Assembly: GCF_021538895.1 (NCBI RefSeq)
Contig: NZ_JADDRL010000009.1
Span: forward strand, 1-64,000
Source: Streptomyces olivochromogenes
Lineage (GTDB): Bacteria > Actinomycetota > Actinomycetes > Streptomycetales > Streptomycetaceae
Length of the DNA stretch: 64,000 nucleotides
Direction of reading: 5' to 3'
Position 1 is the stretch's first letter. Every line of letters begins with the position of its first letter. Below are positions 41,133 through 50,235 of the stretch, in pieces. Made by a program: the position numbers and the translations under genes. The notes under the pieces were generated by a model. That model was given only the letters and a program-made list of their open reading frames with translations. It searched no databases and was not told where the DNA came from.

Positions 41133-41891
41133 CTAGGAGGCCGCCCGCTGTCCGAGCAGGTCCAGGAAGCGGCGGGCGAAGAGATACGCGTCCCCGGGCC
41201 AGCGCGCCGACAGATAGCCGCCGTCCTCGACGACGAAGGCATACGTGTCGTCGCTGGCCGTGCCGCGCCGGGTGAGTTCCCTCGGCCCGCGCGCGAACTG
41301 CGCGTCCGGCCGGTCGAGGACGGACCTCACCTCGTCCTCGACGTAGGCCGGATAGGTGCGGTAGTAGCGGCCGAGGCGCCAGGCCGTGCTCAGGTAGGCG
41401 GTGCGCTCCATGTACTTGGGCAGACAGGTCGTACGGCGCCCGGCCAGGACGCTGCGGCCGGTCCCCGGGTCCGCCGTGCGGGCCAGGACCAGCACGCCGT
41501 GGCAGATCGCGCCGACCGGCCGGCCGAGCGCCCAGAACCGGGCGACCTGGCGGCGCAGTTCCCCGGAGCCCAGGTACTGGCGCATGCCGGGCGCGTGTCC
41601 GCCCGGCAGCAGCAGTCCGTCGAATTCCTCCACGGCGAGGTCGGCCCAGGCGGTCGTGGCGGTGAACTCCGGTGCCTCGGTGAGCTGTTCGTACCACTGT
41701 TTGGGTTCGTCCGCCGCGCCCAGCTGCCCGAAGAGCACACCGGTGAGCAGCCGTGGGTCGGCCGCGGGCCGGGTTCCGGCACGTTCGGTGGCGAAGACCA
41801 CCTCGTGCCCGGCCTCGGTGAGCAGCCGCCAGGGCACGGCCACCTCGGTCACGTCGAAGTCGCGGTCGGGGACCGGCATCAGCACGCGCAT
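41133..41891 (-). CDS. DJ-1/PfpI (type 1 glutamine amidotransferase-like) protein
   Basis: 252 residues with the flavodoxin-like DJ-1/PfpI fold. MRVLMPVPDRDFDVTEVAVPW is the first strand and loop, FDGLLLPGGHAPGMRQYLGS the oxyanion region, and GAICHGVLVLARTADP the nucleophile elbow with the reactive Cys followed by His. Relatives include Hsp31-like glyoxalases/deglycases and amidotransferase-like hydrolases. The ATG at 41891 follows GGGCCC with no good ribosome site; it may be leaderless. It sits 43 bp downstream of the MalY-type gene and 10 bp upstream of the PPOX gene, so the three form a likely minus-strand operon. Function is probably in detoxification, but not certain. Confidence 0.85.
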   Translation of the reverse strand: MRVLMPVPDRDFDVTEVAVPWRLLTEAGHEVVFATERAGTRPAADPRLLTGVLFGQLGAADEPKQWYEQLTEAPEFTATTAWADLAVEEFDGLLLPGGHAPGMRQYLGSGELRRQVARFWALGRPVGAICHGVLVLARTADPGTGRSVLAGRRTTCLPKYMERTAYLSTAWRLGRYYRTYPAYVEDEVRSVLDRPDAQFARGPRELTRRGTASDDTYAFVVEDGGYLSARWPGDAYLFARRFLDLLGQRAAS

Positions 41892-41934
41892 GGGCCCATG
41901 ATGACAGCCGGCCCCCGTGTCCATGACAGGGCGG

Positions 41935-43113
41935 TCAGCGGAGGGCCACGGCCATTCGCCGTACGCCCTCCGTGAGCACCTCCGGGGACGTCGCCAGATT
42001 CAGGCGTACGTGTCCCTCCCCGCCGGTGCCGAACCGGATCCCTGAGCTGAGCGCGACCCGGCCGCGCTTCAGGAAGACCTCGGCCGGGTCGTCCCCGAGG
42101 CCGAGGTCGCGGCAGTCGAGCCATTCGAGGTAGGTGGCCTCGGCCGGCCGGTGACGGACGGCGGGCAGCTGGGTGGACAGCAGGTCGGCGAGCAGCCGCC
42201 GGTTGTCGTCGAGGCCGGCCAGCAGGGCGTCCAGCCAGCCCCCGGCGTCGGTCAGCGCGGCGGTGTGGGCGATGACGCCGAGGTGGCTCGGGCCGTGGCT
42301 GACCTCCTCGGGCAGGCGCGCGAGGTCGGCGGCGGCGTCGGGTCCGGCGAGGGCGAGCGCGGCCTTCAGCCCGGCCAGGTTCCAGGCCTTGGACGCCGAC
42401 ATCAGCGACAGGCCGCTCTGGGCGCCGGGCAGGCTCAGGTACGGCACGAAACAGACGCCGGCGGCGACCACCGGGGCATGGATCTCGTCGGCCACGACCC
42501 GCACGCCGTACCGTCCGGCGAGGGCGGCGACGGCGGCCAGTTCCTCGGCGGTGTGCAGGGTTCCGGTGGGGTTGTGCGGGCTGCACAGCAGGTACGCGGC
42601 CCGCCCGCCGCCGGCGACGGCGCCCCGGAACGCGGCGTCCAGCACGCCGAGGTCCAGGCGCAGGTCCGCGCCGAGCGGCGCCTGGACCACCCGCCGGTCC
42701 ATGTGCGCGATGAACTGGTAGAACGGCGGATACACCGGCGAGTTGACGACCACCGGGTCGCCCGGCCCGGTGACCAGCCTGAGCATCTCGACGACGCCCA
42801 GCATCACGTCAGGCACGATCGCCGTGCGCTCCACGGTGATCCCGTCCCAGTTCCATCGCTTGGCGGCGAACGCGGCCAGCGCCTCGGCGTAGCCGGTGCC
42901 GGCCGGGTAGCCGGTGTCCCCGAGGTCGAGCGCGTCCGTGAGCGCGTGGATCACGGCGGGGGCGAGCGGCACGTCCATCTCGGCGACCCACAGGGGGAGC
43001 ACGTCGTCGGGGTAGGTGCGCCATTTCATGCTCGTACGACGTCGCAGCCGGTCGAGGGTGAGAACGCGCAGGGGATTCGGTTCACCGGTCGTCTCGTGCG
43101 GGATGCTGGTCAT
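41935..43113 (-). CDS. MalY/PatB-type PLP aminotransferase (cystathionine beta-lyase-like)
   Basis: 392 residues, fold-type I PLP enzyme. [25 protein letters not shown] is the MalY/PatB N-terminal signature, CSPHNPTGT holds the cofactor Asn, [11 protein letters not shown] the Asp, and [12 protein letters not shown] the Schiff-base Lys. MalY/PatB enzymes cleave C-S bonds of cystathionine or cysteine conjugates, or transaminate. The ATG at 43113 is preceded at 7 nt by TATCTT, so the transcript is probably leaderless. It is divergent from the DUF3800-like gene with overlapping promoter space (25 bp). Confidence 0.9.
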   Translation of the reverse strand: MTSIPHETTGEPNPLRVLTLDRLRRRTSMKWRTYPDDVLPLWVAEMDVPLAPAVIHALTDALDLGDTGYPAGTGYAEALAAFAAKRWNWDGITVERTAIVPDVMLGVVEMLRLVTGPGDPVVVNSPVYPPFYQFIAHMDRRVVQAPLGADLRLDLGVLDAAFRGAVAGGGRAAYLLCSPHNPTGTLHTAEELAAVAALAGRYGVRVVADEIHAPVVAAGVCFVPYLSLPGAQSGLSLMSASKAWNLAGLKAALALAGPDAAADLARLPEEVSHGPSHLGVIAHTAALTDAGGWLDALLAGLDDNRRLLADLLSTQLPAVRHRPAEATYLEWLDCRDLGLGDDPAEVFLKRGRVALSSGIRFGTGGEGHVRLNLATSPEVLTEGVRRMAVALR

Positions 43114-43138
43114 GAGGGTCAAGATAGGGGGCTGCGGA

Positions 43139-44173
43139 GTGAGCCGGAATCGGGCGGACGGGGTGCGGGCGGCGGGGCTGGGGGCAAAGGATCGTCCGCT
43201 GGAGGTCGCCTGTGACGAGTCGGGGTCGGACGGCGAGAACCTCATGGGCGGGAACACCGACGTGTTCGCGCACGCGAGCGTGCGGCTGCCGCCGGACGTC
43301 GCGGCCGCGTGCGTACAGGAGATACGGGACCGGATCCGCTCGCCCGCCGAGGAGTACAAGGCCAACCATCTGCTGCGGGAGAAGCACCGGGCGGTGCTGG
43401 AGTGGCTGCTGGACCCCGCCGGGCCGATCCACGGGCGCGCCCATGTGCATCTGACCGAGAAGGCGTTCTTCGTGGTGGACCGGGCCGTCGGCGTGCTGCT
43501 CGGCGACCCGGCGGACGCCGTGACCCTGTTCCGGGACGGGCCGGGGACCTTCGGGGAGCCGCGGTGGCGGGAGTTCCTGGCGGTCGCCAATCGCCTGCTG
43601 CGCGTGCGCGAGGACGGTGAGCCGGCCGTGGACGCGTTCTTCCGGGCCGTGGACGCCCTGTGCCGGACGCGTTCCGCCGCGCCGGCGGCGGCCACCGTGC
43701 GGCGGCTGGCCGCGGCCCGGCCGCGCGCGGACTCCTACCGGGCCCGGCTGGCGGACGGGCCGACGCTGATTCCCGTGCTCAATCCCCTCTTCCCGGCCAT
43801 CGTGCGCACGGCCGCCCACTGGAGCGCCGAAGGCGACCGGGTCTCGCTGGTGCACGACCGGCAGAACATGCTGACCCCGGAGCGGATCGCCTGGATCGAG
43901 GAGCGGGCGCGGCGCGAGGGCGTCGCCCTCGGCGGGCTGCGGCTGGTGCACTCGCGGCTGGACGCGCGGGTGCAGATCGCCGACTTCCTGGCCGGCATCG
44001 CCCGCAAGATCGCCTCCGACGAACTGGGCGGCCACGGGGACCCGGCGCTCACCGCGCTGCTGCGTCCCTACGTGGGCGCAGAGTCGGTCTGGGGCGACGC
44101 GGACAGCTGGTCCCGGCTCGCCCGGGCGACGGAAATCCCCGGTCCGGCGGCGGAGATCAACTCGGCCGTCTAA
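43139..44173 (+). CDS. DUF3800-like (RNase H-fold) protein
   Basis: 344 residues. The N-terminal [15 protein letters not shown] resembles the DESG motif of DUF3800 proteins, an RNase H-like fold. EEYKANHLL and an LVHDRQN segment supply further acidic/basic positions, and the C-terminal [14 protein letters not shown] corresponds to the IQ-x-ADxxAG motif of that family. Such proteins are found near restriction, abortive-infection and mobile elements, but also singly in Streptomyces. The GTG at 43139 has GGGGG 7 nt upstream. The next gene begins 46 bp downstream. A nuclease activity is a guess from the fold. Confidence 0.72.
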   Translation: MSRNRADGVRAAGLGAKDRPLEVACDESGSDGENLMGGNTDVFAHASVRLPPDVAAACVQEIRDRIRSPAEEYKANHLLREKHRAVLEWLLDPAGPIHGRAHVHLTEKAFFVVDRAVGVLLGDPADAVTLFRDGPGTFGEPRWREFLAVANRLLRVREDGEPAVDAFFRAVDALCRTRSAAPAAATVRRLAAARPRADSYRARLADGPTLIPVLNPLFPAIVRTAAHWSAEGDRVSLVHDRQNMLTPERIAWIEERARREGVALGGLRLVHSRLDARVQIADFLAGIARKIASDELGGHGDPALTALLRPYVGAESVWGDADSWSRLARATEIPGPAAEINSAV

Positions 44174-44219
44174 ATTGCCTGTTGACCCCGCACCTCCCCC
44201 AGGCACCAGGAGCCGACCC

Positions 44220-45050
44220 GTGACCGACAACCCGGCAGCCACCAACGACGTCGCCGCGTCGCTGCGCGCCCGCATCAACACCGGCCAGCCGCACACGGCC
44301 CGTATCTGGAACTACTGGCTCGGCGGCAAGGACAACTACGAGGTCGACCGCGCGGCCGGCGACCAGATCCGGCAACTGCACCCGGGCATCGGCGAGTACG
44401 CGCGCGCGGACCGGCTGTTCCTGGGCCGGGCCGTGCGGCACCTGGCCGGCGACCTCGGCATCCGCCAGTTCCTGGACATCGGCACCGGTCTGCCCACCGC
44501 CGACAACACCCACGAGGTCGCCCAGCGCGTCGCGCCGGACTCCCGGATCGTGTACGTCGACAACGACCCGCTCGTCCTCGCGCACGCCCGCGCCCTGCTC
44601 ACCAGCACCCCCGAGGGCAGTACCGACTACCTCGACGAGGACCTCCGCAACGTCGACGCGATCATCGAACACGCCTCGAAGTCCCTGGACTTCAGCCAAC
44701 CGGTGGCCCTGATACTGCTCGGCGTCGTCATCTTCATCGGCAACGACGAGGACCCGTACGGTCTGGTGCGGCGGCTGGTGGACCGGCTGCCGTCGGGCAG
44801 CCACCTGGTGCTGTCGCACACCATCACCAGCCCGTCGATGCCGGACGTGGACGAGGCGGTCAAGTTCTGGAACGAGCACGGCACGCCCAAGCTCACCCAG
44901 CGCACCCCCGAGGACGTCGCCCGGTTCTTCGACGGCCTCGACCTGCTGGAGCCGGGCGTGCTGTCCTGCTCACGCTGGCGGCCCGAGGACGCCGACGCCG
45001 CGCTGCCGGAGGAGGTCGCCATGTTCGGCGGGGTGGCCCGCAAGTCCTGA
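44220..45050 (+). CDS. SAM-dependent methyltransferase (DUF574/PF04672 type)
   Basis: 276 residues. The family-specific opening is RINTGQPHTARIWNYWLGGKDNYEVDRAAG, followed by QFLDIGTGLPTADNTHEVA (SAM-binding glycine loop), RIVYVDNDPLVLAHARALL (acidic residue for ribose) and a hydrophobic VALILLGVVIFIGN. The group is expanded in actinobacteria and its substrates are mostly unknown. The GTG at 44220 has CAGGAG 6 nt upstream. No partner is obvious. Confidence 0.9.
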   Translation: MTDNPAATNDVAASLRARINTGQPHTARIWNYWLGGKDNYEVDRAAGDQIRQLHPGIGEYARADRLFLGRAVRHLAGDLGIRQFLDIGTGLPTADNTHEVAQRVAPDSRIVYVDNDPLVLAHARALLTSTPEGSTDYLDEDLRNVDAIIEHASKSLDFSQPVALILLGVVIFIGNDEDPYGLVRRLVDRLPSGSHLVLSHTITSPSMPDVDEAVKFWNEHGTPKLTQRTPEDVARFFDGLDLLEPGVLSCSRWRPEDADAALPEEVAMFGGVARKS

Positions 45051-45177
45051 CGGAACCCGAGAAGATCCGCCCGGCGGTGAACGCCGTCGCCTCGTGCCAC
45101 GTATGGAGGGAAGGGCGCTCAACCACCGGAGGGCCCCGCGGTGTTGATGCCGCGCGTTCGGGGTTCGGGAGCCATGC

Positions 45178-46560
45178 ATGAGGCACGCACGACGACGGGT
45201 CGTCCGGCGAGTGACACAGCTGGCGGCGGTCGGCGGACTCCTGCTGGGAGGCGTCATGGTCACCCAGGCCATGGCGAGCGAGACTCCCGGCACGTCCGCC
45301 GTCCCCTTCAGTTCGGCGGCGACGGCGGGAGGCACCGGAACCTCCCTGGTGTCGCAACTGGGTACGGCGCGTACGGCGGGCAGCTGGATCGGGGCCGGCG
45401 GCCGTCCGGTCGTCGCGGTCACCGACCGGCAGGCCGCCGAGACGGTGCGGCGGGCCGGGGCGGAGCCGAAGCTCGTCCCGCACAGCATGAACGAGCTCAA
45501 GGCGGCCACCGCCACGCTGCGTTCGGCGCCCCGGGTGGCGGGCACGGCCTGGGCGGTGGACTACCGCACCAACCAGGTCGTGGTGCAGGCCGACAAGACG
45601 GTCTCGGCCGACGACTGGTCGCGGATGTCCCGGACCGCGAACGGCATCGGCACCTTCGTGCACATGGAGCGCACCCAGGGCAGGTTCACCACGCGGCTGA
45701 ACGGCGCCCAGCCGATCCTGTCGACCGGCGGGCGCTGCTCGGCCGGCTTCAACGTCACCAACGGGCAGGGCGACTTCATCCTCACCGCCGGTCACTGCGG
45801 GCCCGCCGGCTCCATCTGGTTCGCCGACAACCAGGGCAACCAGCAGCTTGGCACGACAGTCAACACCAACTTCCCCGGCGCCGACTTCTCGCTCATCCAG
45901 TACAACTCCGGGAAGGCCGGTGACGGGGCCGACGTGGTCGCCATCGGCAAGGGCAACGGCGTACGCATCACCGGGGCCGCCGATCCGACGGTCGGGCAGC
46001 GGGTGTTCCGCTCCGGCAGCACGAGCGGGCTGCACGACGGCCAGGTGACCGGGCTCAACGCGACCGTGAACTACCCGGAGGGCACCGTCACCGGGCTCAT
46101 CCAGACCAATGTGTGCGCCGAACCCGGCGACAGCGGGGGGCCGCTCTTCTCCGAGGGCGTCGCGCTGGGCGTGACCTCGGGCGGCAGCGGTGACTGCACC
46201 GCGGGCGGTACGACGTTCTTCCAGCCGGTGACCAAGGCGATGACCGCGCTCGGCGTCCGGCTGATCGTCTCGGCGCAGAACGGCGCCCAGGGCCAGAACG
46301 GCGCCGCCGCTCCCGCGCCGTCCGCCGCGCCCACCAAGGGCGCCGTCGCGCCCAGCGCGGCCTCCCCCGGCTCCTCGGCCCCGGTCACCAGCACGTCGGA
46401 CGGCGAGACGTTGCTGTCCCGGATCACCGACACGCGGAACGTCGGGCCCGGACTGCTGTTGATCGCGGGCAGCCTGATCGCGCTGGTCGCCACGCGCTAC
46501 ATCCGCTCGGAGCAGGACCGCCGGGCGTACCAGCGGTACTACTCGGCCACCTGGGGTTGA
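45178..46560 (+). CDS. Membrane-anchored streptogrisin-like serine protease (S1 family)
   Basis: 460 residues. An N-terminal signal peptide (Arg-rich, then LAAVGGLLLGGVMVTQAMA) is followed by an inhibitory pro-region to about residue 180. The mature chymotrypsin-fold domain has His206 (TAGHC), Asp236 (ADFSLIQY) and Ser319 (GDSGGP), and two disulfide pairs. A Pro/Ala/Ser linker and a C-terminal transmembrane helix (GPGLLLIAGSLIALVATRYI) with a short basic tail anchor it to the membrane, unlike the freely secreted streptogrisins. The ATG at 45178 has GGGAG 6 nt upstream. It probably processes proteins at the cell surface. Confidence 0.9.
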   Translation: MRHARRRVVRRVTQLAAVGGLLLGGVMVTQAMASETPGTSAVPFSSAATAGGTGTSLVSQLGTARTAGSWIGAGGRPVVAVTDRQAAETVRRAGAEPKLVPHSMNELKAATATLRSAPRVAGTAWAVDYRTNQVVVQADKTVSADDWSRMSRTANGIGTFVHMERTQGRFTTRLNGAQPILSTGGRCSAGFNVTNGQGDFILTAGHCGPAGSIWFADNQGNQQLGTTVNTNFPGADFSLIQYNSGKAGDGADVVAIGKGNGVRITGAADPTVGQRVFRSGSTSGLHDGQVTGLNATVNYPEGTVTGLIQTNVCAEPGDSGGPLFSEGVALGVTSGGSGDCTAGGTTFFQPVTKAMTALGVRLIVSAQNGAQGQNGAAAPAPSAAPTKGAVAPSAASPGSSAPVTSTSDGETLLSRITDTRNVGPGLLLIAGSLIALVATRYIRSEQDRRAYQRYYSATWG

Positions 46561-46584
46561 TCCACACCCGGCGCGCACTACCCT
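46557..46584 (+). promoter_or_regulatory. Candidate promoter of the methyltransferase-phosphatase operon
   Basis: TTGATC (46557-46562, overlapping the protease stop) and TACCCT (46579-46584) are 16 bp apart. Confidence 0.35.
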
Positions 46585-46688
46585 TGGTGATCGATCCGGC
46601 ACCTGGCGCTTCGGCCCTGGCGGGCGTTCCACGGCCCTGCGACTTGTGAAAAAATCGCACCATGAGGTCTCCAAAGGGGAGATTATTC

Positions 46689-47375
46689 GTGAACAGCCCG
46701 AACGGCAGGCAAGGTTACGGGGACCTGCGGATCGACCGCACCGGTCAGGCCGAGGCGTTCGACGTCATCGGCGACCGGTACGACGAGGCCTTCCCGCACA
46801 AGGACGGGCAGATCGCCGCCACCGACTGGCTCGTGAAGTCGCTGCCGGCCGGATCCCGCGTGCTCGACCTCGGCTGCGGCACCGGGCTGCCGACCTCGCG
46901 CCAGCTGGCGCAGGCGGGCTTCCAGGTCGTCGGCGTCGATCTGTCGGGCGGGATGCTGGCGCTGGCCCGGGAGAACGTCCCCGGGGCCGAGTTCCACCAG
47001 ATGGACATCGCCGACCTGCGTCCGGGCGGCCCCCGCGACCTCGGCCGCTTCGACGCGGTCACGGCGTTCTTCTCCCTGCTCATGCTGCCGCGCGCGGAGA
47101 TCCCCCTCGCCCTGGACACCATCGCGCACCTGCTGACGCCCGGCGGCCTCTTCGCGCTGTCGATGGTGGAGGCCGACGTGGACGACTTCGGGATCCCGTT
47201 CATCGGCAGCACCATCCGGGTCTCCGGCTATCTGCGCGAGGACCTGTGCGCGGTGGTCGAGGCGGGCGGCTTCGGAATCGTCGACGAGTCCTCGTACACC
47301 TACGCGCCGGCGAGCCTGGACGTGCAGCCGGAGGAGCAGATCTTCCTGCGCTGCAGACGGAAGCGCGACACGTGA
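46689..47375 (+). CDS. Class I SAM-dependent methyltransferase
   Basis: 228 residues from the GTG at 46689, fixed by GGGGAG 7 nt upstream. The Rossmann motifs are RVLDLGCGTGLPTSRQLA, VVGVDLSGGMLALAREN, FDAVTAFFSLLMLPRAEIP and LTPGGLFALSMVEAD. The protein is a small-molecule-type methyltransferase (UbiE-like). Its TGA overlaps the GTG of the next SpoIIE phosphatase gene (GTGA), so the two are translationally coupled. That coupling of a methyltransferase and a phosphatase is unusual. Confidence 0.88.
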   Translation: MNSPNGRQGYGDLRIDRTGQAEAFDVIGDRYDEAFPHKDGQIAATDWLVKSLPAGSRVLDLGCGTGLPTSRQLAQAGFQVVGVDLSGGMLALARENVPGAEFHQMDIADLRPGGPRDLGRFDAVTAFFSLLMLPRAEIPLALDTIAHLLTPGGLFALSMVEADVDDFGIPFIGSTIRVSGYLREDLCAVVEAGGFGIVDESSYTYAPASLDVQPEEQIFLRCRRKRDT

Positions 47376-49126
47376 CACGGCACCTCGGAGCCCCTGACGG
47401 ACCCGTCGGGCATCCGTGGAGCGACGGGCCGCGCGACGCCCCCGGGCCGCAGACCGACCGGCTCCGCTACCTCGACGCGGCCACGCGGCGCATCGGCCGC
47501 GGCATGGGCCTCGACGAGACGCTGCGGGAGCTGCGCCGGGCGGCCGTGCCGGACTTCGCCGACCGGATCGTCGTGCACCTCTGCGACCCCCTGCCGGTGG
47601 GCGACGAGCTCCCGCCCGGCCCGGTCGTCCTGCGCCCGCACGACACGGACCGGCCCCCACCCGGGCGCCCGGCCGACGGCGTTCCCGGACCACCGGCCGC
47701 CTCGGCCGCGCAGCCGGCCCTCGCCGGGCCGCTCGCCGAGTTGCTGCGGGACGGGCGGCCGGTGTTCGGCGGCGCACCCGGGGCCGGCGCCGCGGTGGCC
47801 CAGCTGCTGGGGGCGGCGGGTGCCGCCGGCACGGTGCCGCCCGGACAGCGGCTGATCATCGTCCCGCTGGTCGGCCGCCGCCAGGTCATGGGCAGTGTCG
47901 TCCTGATCCGGGGCCCCGACCGGCCGCCGTTCACCGGCGACGACCTGCTCGTCGCCTCCCAGCTCGCCACGCACACCGCCCTGGGCATGGACAAGGCGCT
48001 GCTGTACGGACGTGAGGCCTCCGTCGCGGACGCCCTGCAGCGCACGATGCTCCCGGCGGCGCTGCCCGAGCCGACCGGGGTGCGGCTGGCCAACCGCTAT
48101 CTGGCGGCCTCGCGGACCGCCCGGGTCGGCGGTGATTGGTACGACGTGATCCAGCTGGCCGGCAACCGTGTGGCGCTGGTCATCGGCGACGTGATGGGCC
48201 ACTCCGTGACCTCGGCCGCGATCATGGGCCAGCTGCGCACCATCGTGGAGACCCTCGCCGCGCTCGACCTGCCCCCGGACGAGGTCCTGCACCACCTCGA
48301 CGAGCAGGCGGAACGGCTCGGCGGCCGGCACCTTGCGACCTGTCTGTACGCCCTGTACGACCCGGTCCTGCACCGGCTCCTGGTGGCCAACGCCGGCCAC
48401 CCGCCCCCGCTGCTCCTGCACCCGGACGGCGGCGCGGAGATCCTGCGGATCCCGCCCGGGGTCCCGATCGGCGTCGGCGGCGGCGATTTCGAGTCCACCG
48501 AGCTGCCCGCGCCCGCCGGAGCGACCCTGCTGCTGTACACCGACGGTCTCGTCGAGTCCCGGGGTGCGGACGTGCTGACGGGAGTGGAAGAGCTGCGCGG
48601 CCGGCTGCGCACCGCGATGACCGGCTCCGGCCCGCCCCCGCTTCAGGCGCTGTGCGACGCGGCGCTCGGCGACCGCGGATCGGGACACCGGGAGGACGAC
48701 ATCGCGCTGCTCGCGGCCCGGCTCGTGGGCATCGAGCCGGAGACGGTCGCCTACTGGTACCTGGCCCCGCATCCGCAGACCGCCGGGCAGGCCCGTCGGC
48801 TGACCCGCAGGACCCTGCGGCGCTGGGCGCTGGACGAGCTGCTGGAGACGACGGAGCTGCTGGTCGGCGAGGTGGTGGCGAACGCCGTACGCTACGCGAC
48901 CCGGCCGATCACGCTGCGGCTCGTGCGCACGGACGTGCTGCGCTGCGAGGTGGGCGACGACTCGCCGCTGGTGCCGAGGATGCGGCACGCGCGGCCGAGC
49001 GACGAGGGCGGCCGGGGACTGTTCCTGGTCGACACGCTCACGCTCCGCTGGGGAGCGACGCGGCTGAGCACCGGCAAGGTGGTCTGGTTCGAGCAGCCGC
49101 TGCCCGGGACGCTCGCAGGGCGTTGA
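47372..49126 (+). CDS. GAF-SpoIIE phosphatase-HATPase regulator
   Basis: 584 residues. The N-terminal 200 residues form a GAF-like sensor (LRYLDAATRRIGRGMGLDETL, PLVGRRQVMGSVVLIRG). The PP2C domain has RVGGDWYDVIQ, VIGDVMGHSVTSAAIMG, AGHPPPLLL, LYTDGLVESRG and EDDIALLAAR. The C-terminal HATPase_c domain (about 460-575) shows VVANAVRYATRP and DEGGRGLFLVDTL, like RsbW-type anti-sigma kinases. Membrane-free. The start overlaps the methyltransferase stop. The HATPase may phosphorylate and the PP2C dephosphorylate the same STAS partner, as in the gene at 1753. Confidence 0.9.
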   Translation: MTRHLGAPDGPVGHPWSDGPRDAPGPQTDRLRYLDAATRRIGRGMGLDETLRELRRAAVPDFADRIVVHLCDPLPVGDELPPGPVVLRPHDTDRPPPGRPADGVPGPPAASAAQPALAGPLAELLRDGRPVFGGAPGAGAAVAQLLGAAGAAGTVPPGQRLIIVPLVGRRQVMGSVVLIRGPDRPPFTGDDLLVASQLATHTALGMDKALLYGREASVADALQRTMLPAALPEPTGVRLANRYLAASRTARVGGDWYDVIQLAGNRVALVIGDVMGHSVTSAAIMGQLRTIVETLAALDLPPDEVLHHLDEQAERLGGRHLATCLYALYDPVLHRLLVANAGHPPPLLLHPDGGAEILRIPPGVPIGVGGGDFESTELPAPAGATLLLYTDGLVESRGADVLTGVEELRGRLRTAMTGSGPPPLQALCDAALGDRGSGHREDDIALLAARLVGIEPETVAYWYLAPHPQTAGQARRLTRRTLRRWALDELLETTELLVGEVVANAVRYATRPITLRLVRTDVLRCEVGDDSPLVPRMRHARPSDEGGRGLFLVDTLTLRWGATRLSTGKVVWFEQPLPGTLAGR

Positions 49127-49137
49127 GCGCCCGGGGA

Positions 49138-49161
49138 GAAGGCGGCGCTCAGGCCGCCTTC
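49138..49161. terminator. Bidirectional terminator between convergent genes
   Basis: GAAGGCGGC-GCTCAG-GCCGCCTTC: a 9-bp perfect stem with a 6-nt loop. The stop codon of the 57-aa minus gene (49149-49151) lies in the loop. Confidence 0.7.
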
Positions 49162-49322
49162 GAGGACTGCGGGGCCGCCGCGGCCCACTCCAGGACGAGC
49201 CGCCGGTACTCCTCGCGCTGCTCGACGCTCAGTGTCCCGCCCGACCGGAGCCACAGGGCCCGGATCTCGTCGTTGACCTCCGCGGCCGATCGCTCGGGTA
49301 CGGCTTCAACAGTGGTGGACAT
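49149..49322 (-). CDS. Small hypothetical protein, 57 aa
   Basis: 57 residues, helical and acidic/basic mixed: EVNDEIRALWLRSGGTLS followed by VEQREEYRRLVLEWAAAAPQ. The pattern resembles small Streptomyces proteins that precede no known operon; no domain is assigned. TATGCT lies 7 nt before the ATG at 49322, suggesting a leaderless transcript; another in-frame ATG is at 49334. Its 3' end lies within a terminator hairpin shared with the phosphatase gene. Confidence 0.62.
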   Translation of the reverse strand: MSTTVEAVPERSAAEVNDEIRALWLRSGGTLSVEQREEYRRLVLEWAAAAPQSSKAA

Positions 49323-49441
49323 GCTGTGAAGCATATGCCGATCGTCGTGAAGACGACGTGAGTAAGTAGGAGCGATACGGACATCTCGGACCGTGTTGCT
49401 CATCACGTCAATAGGGCGCGGAGGGCAGGGGAGTTCGCGGC

Positions 49442-50137
49442 TCAGGTGCCCGGCTTGCGGCCGTACACGAAGACGTCGTCGCCGGTCTTCAGGAGCGACC
49501 AGTACTTCTTGGCGTCCTTGGTCGTCATGTTGACGCAGCCGTGCGAGCCCGGCGGGTTCCACATGCTGAGGTTGACCGAGTGGAAGGCCTGGCCGCCGTC
49601 GAAGAACTGGCTGTAGGGCATGGGCACGTGGTACAGGTTCGACACGTGGTCGATGTCGCGCCAGTAGATCTTCTTCAGGCCGGTGCGCGTCTCGAACCCG
49701 TTGCGGCCCGTGCGGACCGGCACCGGCCCGTAGACGAGCCGGTCGCCGTCCTGGATCCAGCTCAGCTGGAGGGTGAGGTTCACACAGGCGATCCGGCCCT
49801 TGTTGACCGGGCACTTGCCAGCCTTGTTCGGGTTGTTCCCGACGGCCTTCTGCTTGTTCATGAGGTCCATCACGCCCCAGGTGACGGGTCCCGCGTAGCC
49901 GATGGCCGGCGTGATGCCGTGCTTGTTCTGGAAGGCCTGGATGGCCCTGCAGTCGGCGCTGGACTGCCTGCCGTCGACCGGGCGGCCGAGGAACTTCTCG
50001 ACCTGCTTCTGGTACGGCCCGGCCTGTGTGGTGCAACTCGCGGCCTGGGCCGGGGTGGCGGTGAGCGCGAGCCCGAGCGGTGCCACCAGGCCCGTGATGC
50101 CGAGCGCGATCGCGCCTCGTCTGCGTATGTCCCCCAT
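49442..50137 (-). CDS. Secreted L,D-transpeptidase (YkuD family)
   Basis: 231 residues. A signal peptide ends near AQAAS (residues 30-34). The following part (residues 35-100, TQAGPYQKQVEKFLGRP...FQNKHGITP) is a peptidoglycan-binding-like fold. The YkuD catalytic domain has His186 and the signature SHGCVN with Cys201, preceded by SVNLSMWNPPG. It makes 3-3 crosslinks or attaches proteins in cell-wall peptidoglycan. GGGAG 9 nt before the ATG at 50137. Extra Cys residues (35, 63, 109, 118) may form disulfides. Stands alone. Confidence 0.9.
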   Translation of the reverse strand: MGDIRRRGAIALGITGLVAPLGLALTATPAQAASCTTQAGPYQKQVEKFLGRPVDGRQSSADCRAIQAFQNKHGITPAIGYAGPVTWGVMDLMNKQKAVGNNPNKAGKCPVNKGRIACVNLTLQLSWIQDGDRLVYGPVPVRTGRNGFETRTGLKKIYWRDIDHVSNLYHVPMPYSQFFDGGQAFHSVNLSMWNPPGSHGCVNMTTKDAKKYWSLLKTGDDVFVYGRKPGT

Positions 50138-50235
50138 CGCGGGTGTCTCCCTTTCGCGGTTCTGACGGTCTGCGACAACTAGACAGGTCCGCGGGGGAGT
50201 CGGTTGTAGGTGCGGTCGAGGCTGTGACGAAACGG

